Source: Nematostella vectensis | Lineage: Eukaryota > Cnidaria > Anthozoa > Actiniaria > Edwardsiidae | DNA length: 64,000 nucleotides | Assembly (NCBI RefSeq): GCF_932526225.1 | Contig: NC_064048.1 | Location: 9,758,515 to 9,822,514 of the forward strand | Reading direction: 5' to 3' | Part shown: in pieces, positions 60,410-64,000 of the stretch | Layout: every line of letters begins with the position of its first letter | Numbering within the stretch: position 1 is the first letter of the stretch | Made by a program: the position numbers and the translations under genes | The notes under the pieces: generated by a model | The model's input: only the letters and a program-made list of their open reading frames with translations | What the model was told of the DNA's origin: nothing | The model's database searches: none

Positions 60410-61716
60410 ATTGTTTATTTTTTAGTGCACATGCCTAGAAAGTAATAGCTGTTCTAACATTCTATTTTGGTTTGAATGGGTCAAATAACATTTGACCAAG
60501 AGCTCTGCAAAGCCCTCCCAACATTAGGTAAACATATTCACCCTATATAGCTACCAACTCCCTTGCCTTAGCTTCAAAGTACCCAGTTTGTGGCTATTAT
60601 TTCCTGGTTTGATAAGATGTTGAGAATCAAGGCAAATAAGTCAATAGCTTGGATATATTTCATACTATGACTTTGATAACCAGGATTTACAAGCTTTGAT
60701 TTGTTGGTGACCTGCTTCAGTCTGTGAAGAGAAAAATCTGGCCTTGCACCAAAAAAATGTCATATTCTTAGAAGTTGTGTTAACACCATGCCAAATGAAT
60801 GTACACAAAATGGGCCAAGTAAGCCCAGGAAGAAAACCACTTGACAACTTCTATCCTGCTGGATCTTGTGGACTGTTTCAACAGTTAGGGACAAATACAG
60901 ACTTTAAAAGAAAAAGGTTGACACCATTCAGAGGTGCTTTTTAATACACTATATTTTTGCAGTTAATATTTAATAGTAAGAGTAGCATGTTTGCAGCTAA
61001 TATAAACAACTTCAATAATAATAATTTAAAAAAATGATAATTAAAATACGGGGTTGTGTAAACTAAGTTTTTTTACAGCAAACAAAAGTCAACAATAAAG
61101 CTTTTCGAGTAGCAAAAACATCCATGAATGTAGCAGATATTATCATTAAAAGAAAAACTTCAGGATATTTTCCTTATCATTACATATAATTATCTGTAAC
61201 AGCGAAATAACAGACTGTTATTATTACAGGGAAAAATAGGCTGTTTCAGTGGCAGCATGATCTTCCCCACAAGATTTAATTAACAAGGACTAAAAGTGCA
61301 TTACTGTAATGGTGGCAAGTCTTAAATTATATACATGCTTTTATATACCTTCTTTGCCTTTTTTGTAATGATAATAAAACGTATTATACTTTCTGGTCAG
61401 CCAAGAGGTCACATTAGAAACGACTTCAGTCGATTTCCCCCTTCTCGGCCGCCATTTTGGATTCCTTGAGACAAAGTCACGTTTTTCCCGCCTGTCATCT
61501 GATTGGCTAATCCGCGCGTCTAAAAATAGCCTGAACCTAGGAAACGCCGTGACACCTATAAACTACAAGAATATGGGTTGTTGATTGCCCCTACTTATGA
61601 GCCCCTGAAATTATCTATTTTCTGGGCGCTGTTAAAAATAAAACGCAGCAAAAGAGATGGGTAGGGCATGCACCTTAAATCAATAGCGTCTTTTTCACCA
61701 TTTTCCTTTGGCAGTG

Positions 61717-64000
61717 CAACAACAACAACAACAACAACAATATAACTTTATTTATACCACACACAGAAATTACAGTAAGAAAATAAATAATAATTACAGA
61801 TTTTGGGTATTGGCTGCCTTGAAGTAACTAAAAAGCTAATCTGGCTAGGCAGCACAAAATAGTTCAATTAAATGGAGCGTATAGCAAGGACGTACAAGGC
61901 ACGAATACAAAATACATGAAAGCAGCAGCAAAATAAAATGCAATAAAACAAAAAAACTAGATAGAAGCTAATAATTTTCAAGGATTGAGGTCTTTATTGC
62001 AGCCTTGAAGCTAGGCAAACGCATGGTTTTGGTAGGTTCTTTGATGTTATTCCAAATTGAGGCACCTTTAAAACGAATATTAAACTTTCCATAATTAGTT
62101 CGAGGTAAAGGGAGGCAGTACGATGATTTAGAAGCCAGTCTTGTATTATATTTGTGCCTTGAAGCAACCGTAGTAAAAAAAGAATCAAAAGGAGTTGGAA
62201 GTAGATTCAAATGAAATTTGTACATAAATATTGTGTTTAAGTAATAGATTAGATCAGGAGATTTCAAGATATTTAGTTTTCTAAAGATAGGAGAAGTATG
62301 TTCAATGTAAGATGAGAAAGTTATGATTCTAACAGCTTTCTTCTGTAAAATAAAAAGAGGCTTGATTGTTGATTCATATGTGTTGCCCCAAATAATAGCA
62401 CCATAAGTAAGAAATGGATAAATTAGAGAATAATATAGCTGAGTGAGAATTGTTGGTGATACATAGTAACGCAGCTTTGCTATTATTCCGACCCCTCTGG
62501 AGATTTTCTTACTTAACTGGTTAATGTGCTCCTTCCAGTTAAGAAAGGAGTCAATAACTACACCAAGATATTTGATATTATTTTTTTGTTTAATGGTATT
62601 ATTATTGATTGATAAAGAAATAGAACTAGCCAGCCTCTTTTGTGCTGGTCGAAAAATGACAAAATTAGTTTTACTGATGTTCAAAGCCAATTTATTTGCA
62701 CAAAGCCAACGATTTATATTATACAGATCTGTGTTTACTTTGGTCTCTAAGGATGTCAATGAAGAATCGGCACAAAATAAATTGGCATCATCAGCAAATA
62801 AATGAAAGTCAAATAAGTTGGAGCAGTTATTAAAATCATTAATGTACAGAAGAAAGAGAAGGGGACCAAGTACTGAACCTTGAGGCACTCCACATGTTAT
62901 TGGTAGTGGTGTAGATGACACATTACCAATAGAAACAAACTGTTGCCTGTTTGATAAGTAGGAAACAAACCATTCATAAGCTATGCCACGGATGCCGTAT
63001 GAATAAAGTTTTGCTAATAATATTTTATGATCAACAGTATCAAAAGCTTTGCTAAAATCAAGAAATATGCCACAAGAGTATTGACCACCCTCAATTGATC
63101 TTTGGATTTTATCGGTAATAAGCAGAAGAGCATGTTCTGTAGAATGATTGGCTCGAAAGCCAAATTGATTTTTGTACAAAATATCGTATTTGTCTAGAAA
63201 TTTTATGACTCTGTTATACATTAACCTTTCAAGTAACTGATTAAAAATAGATAATAATGATATTGGTCTAAAATTAGAAGTGTCAAAATGAGAGCCTGAT
63301 TTGTAAATAGGTATGACACGTGCAATTTTGAAGGCATCAGGTACAATGCCAGAAGAAAAGGACAGATTGTATAATATCTCCAGAGGCCTTGAAATAATAG
63401 AGCTTAGTATTTTAAGAACTGTAATTGGAAGGCTAGAAGAACCACAAGCTTTACCTGATTTAATTCCTAAGATTATACTTCTAATTTCCTCTGTAGATGT
63501 GGGAGCTAGAAGAAAGCTGTTAGAATTAGCTGTTGGAAGAAATTCTGAAAATAAAGTGTTTACTTTTGGAATATTGTTGCTGATATTTCTGCCAACATTA
63601 GCAAAGAAGTAATTGAACTCATTTGCTATCTCATTTACATTGGTAAAAACCTTATTAGAAGATACAATTTTTGAAGGTGTGAAATGAGCCTTAGGCTTTA
63701 GCACGACAATTTCTTTTATCCCTTTCCAGATATTTTTTATGTTAGATTTGTTAAAATTAAAGTACTTTTCATAGTATTTTCTCTTACTTATTGCAATTAA
63801 ATGGTTCAATTTATTTCTATAGATTTTGTATTTTTCAAAATGATATTGATTTCTAGATTTAATAAACTTCCTATAGAGCCTGTTCTTATAATTAATCGAA
63901 GTTCTGATGCCCTTGGATATCCAAGGTTTTGCTTTGAATTTAATTTCTTTTCTAGAAAGTTTTTTCATTGGAACATGGGAATTAATTATTTCATTAGACT
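61717..64000 (-). mobile_element. CR1/L2-like non-LTR retrotransposon, continues past the right edge
   Basis: The minus-strand order is a long ORF, a ~225-bp 3' UTR, the motif ATAAATAAAGTTAT, and a (TTG)n tail (61717-61740). The 3' organisation parallels the 20.5-22.3 kb element, but with a different microsatellite unit. Confidence 0.85.
61968..64000 (-). CDS. Endonuclease/reverse transcriptase polyprotein of LINE (3' part, intact frame)
   Basis: The frame is open from the window edge to the stop at 61968, at least 677 codons. The first internal ATG is at 63968, but upstream codons (SNEIINSHVP) remain open, so the protein starts outside. The region after the edge matches the linker downstream of the AP endonuclease (SRKEIKFKAKPWISKGI). 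RT motifs in order: VIPIYKSG, FRPISLLSIFNQLLER, NQFGFRANHSTEHAL, GIFLDFSKAFDTVDH, GVPQGSVLGPLLFLLYINDF, the active-site LFADDANLF, and a C-terminal domain ending RFKGASIWNNI. No frame breaks are visible, so this copy may be young and possibly active, depending on the 5' part. Confidence 0.92.
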   Translation of the reverse strand, partial: SNEIINSHVPMKKLSRKEIKFKAKPWISKGIRTSINYKNRLYRKFIKSRNQYHFEKYKIYRNKLNHLIAISKRKYYEKYFNFNKSNIKNIWKGIKEIVVLKPKAHFTPSKIVSSNKVFTNVNEIANEFNYFFANVGRNISNNIPKVNTLFSEFLPTANSNSFLLAPTSTEEIRSIILGIKSGKACGSSSLPITVLKILSSIISRPLEILYNLSFSSGIVPDAFKIARVIPIYKSGSHFDTSNFRPISLLSIFNQLLERLMYNRVIKFLDKYDILYKNQFGFRANHSTEHALLLITDKIQRSIEGGQYSCGIFLDFSKAFDTVDHKILLAKLYSYGIRGIAYEWFVSYLSNRQQFVSIGNVSSTPLPITCGVPQGSVLGPLLFLLYINDFNNCSNLFDFHLFADDANLFCADSSLTSLETKVNTDLYNINRWLCANKLALNISKTNFVIFRPAQKRLASSISLSINNNTIKQKNNIKYLGVVIDSFLNWKEHINQLSKKISRGVGIIAKLRYYVSPTILTQLYYSLIYPFLTYGAIIWGNTYESTIKPLFILQKKAVRIITFSSYIEHTSPIFRKLNILKSPDLIYYLNTIFMYKFHLNLLPTPFDSFFTTVASRHKYNTRLASKSSYCLPLPRTNYGKFNIRFKGASIWNNIKEPTKTMRLPSFKAAIKTSILENY

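Larger units (their letters stand above)
58329..61607. mobile_element. 3.3-kb DNA transposon with ~170-bp terminal inverted repeats
   Basis: 58329-58495 and 61431-61607 are long inverted copies. Outer ends read CAGGGGCT(T/C)ATAAGTAGGG. Shared internal landmarks include GTCACGGCGTTTCCTAGG, GGATTAGCCAATC, GACAGGCGGGAAA and CCAAAATGGCGG. A CAGGG start is common in hAT-like ends, but flanking 8-mers do not match, so superfamily is open. The interior has only short frames and a nested TTAA MITE. Confidence 0.85.

Overview
This is a eukaryotic, intron-bearing animal genome segment, most consistent with a cnidarian and probably an anthozoan (sea anemone or coral). The case rests on small phase-matched exons with GT-AG introns, secreted proteins mixing PAN/EGF and WSC/TSP1/C-type-lectin domains, a coding sequence for a class A GPCR that is intronless in the window, a five-exon cyclin D, and many non-LTR retrotransposons, Harbinger elements and MITEs. 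The species assignment is inference; no search could be run. Nothing prokaryotic (operons, CRISPR, phage) is present.

Layout. At 1.66-2.60 kb (minus) are the first three coding exons of a secreted PAN-EGF-EGF protein that continues beyond the exons I can see. At 5.2-13.5 kb (plus) is a complete ten-exon gene for a secreted mosaic protein: signal peptide, WSC-like, TSP1, WSC-like, TSP1, TSP1, C-type lectin. All ten exons join in one frame to give 507 aa. Its introns are full of local duplications, including decoy copies of one of its own splice acceptors. Directly after its stop codon lies a roughly 3-kb, 35-bp-unit minisatellite, with a palindromic block carrying a polyadenylation signal present twice. 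At 18.5-19.4 kb is a second minisatellite. At 20.5-22.35 kb (minus) is a 5'-truncated CR1/L2-type retrotransposon. At 27.13-28.75 kb is an internally deleted PIF/Harbinger element with complete termini.

At 33.7-37.1 kb (minus) is a complete five-exon D-type cyclin (287 aa) with an N-terminal LxCxE motif and a C-terminal TPTD degron-like motif. Between 38 and 54 kb I see no recognisable gene, but there are MITEs (one TIR family has five copies in the window), minisatellites and a perfect 31-bp hairpin at 43.7 kb. At 54.64-55.76 kb (plus) is a 373-aa class A GPCR. From 56.1 to 61.6 kb are nested DNA transposons: a MITE inside the TIR of another MITE, and a TTAA-flanked MITE inside a 3.3-kb element with TIRs of about 170 bp. 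From 61.7 kb to the right edge (minus) is a second non-LTR retrotransposon with a long open reverse-transcriptase frame.

The two secreted mosaic proteins fit extracellular-matrix, adhesion or innate-recognition roles. The cyclin acts at G1 control with CDK4/6, and the GPCR in peptide or amine signalling. They share no pathway and are not co-regulated as far as the sequence shows. I found no convincing new multi-gene system. The best leads are the minisatellite/poly(A) block after the lectin gene, the intronic satellite carrying decoy splice acceptors, the relic of a lost TSP1 exon, and the perfect hairpin.
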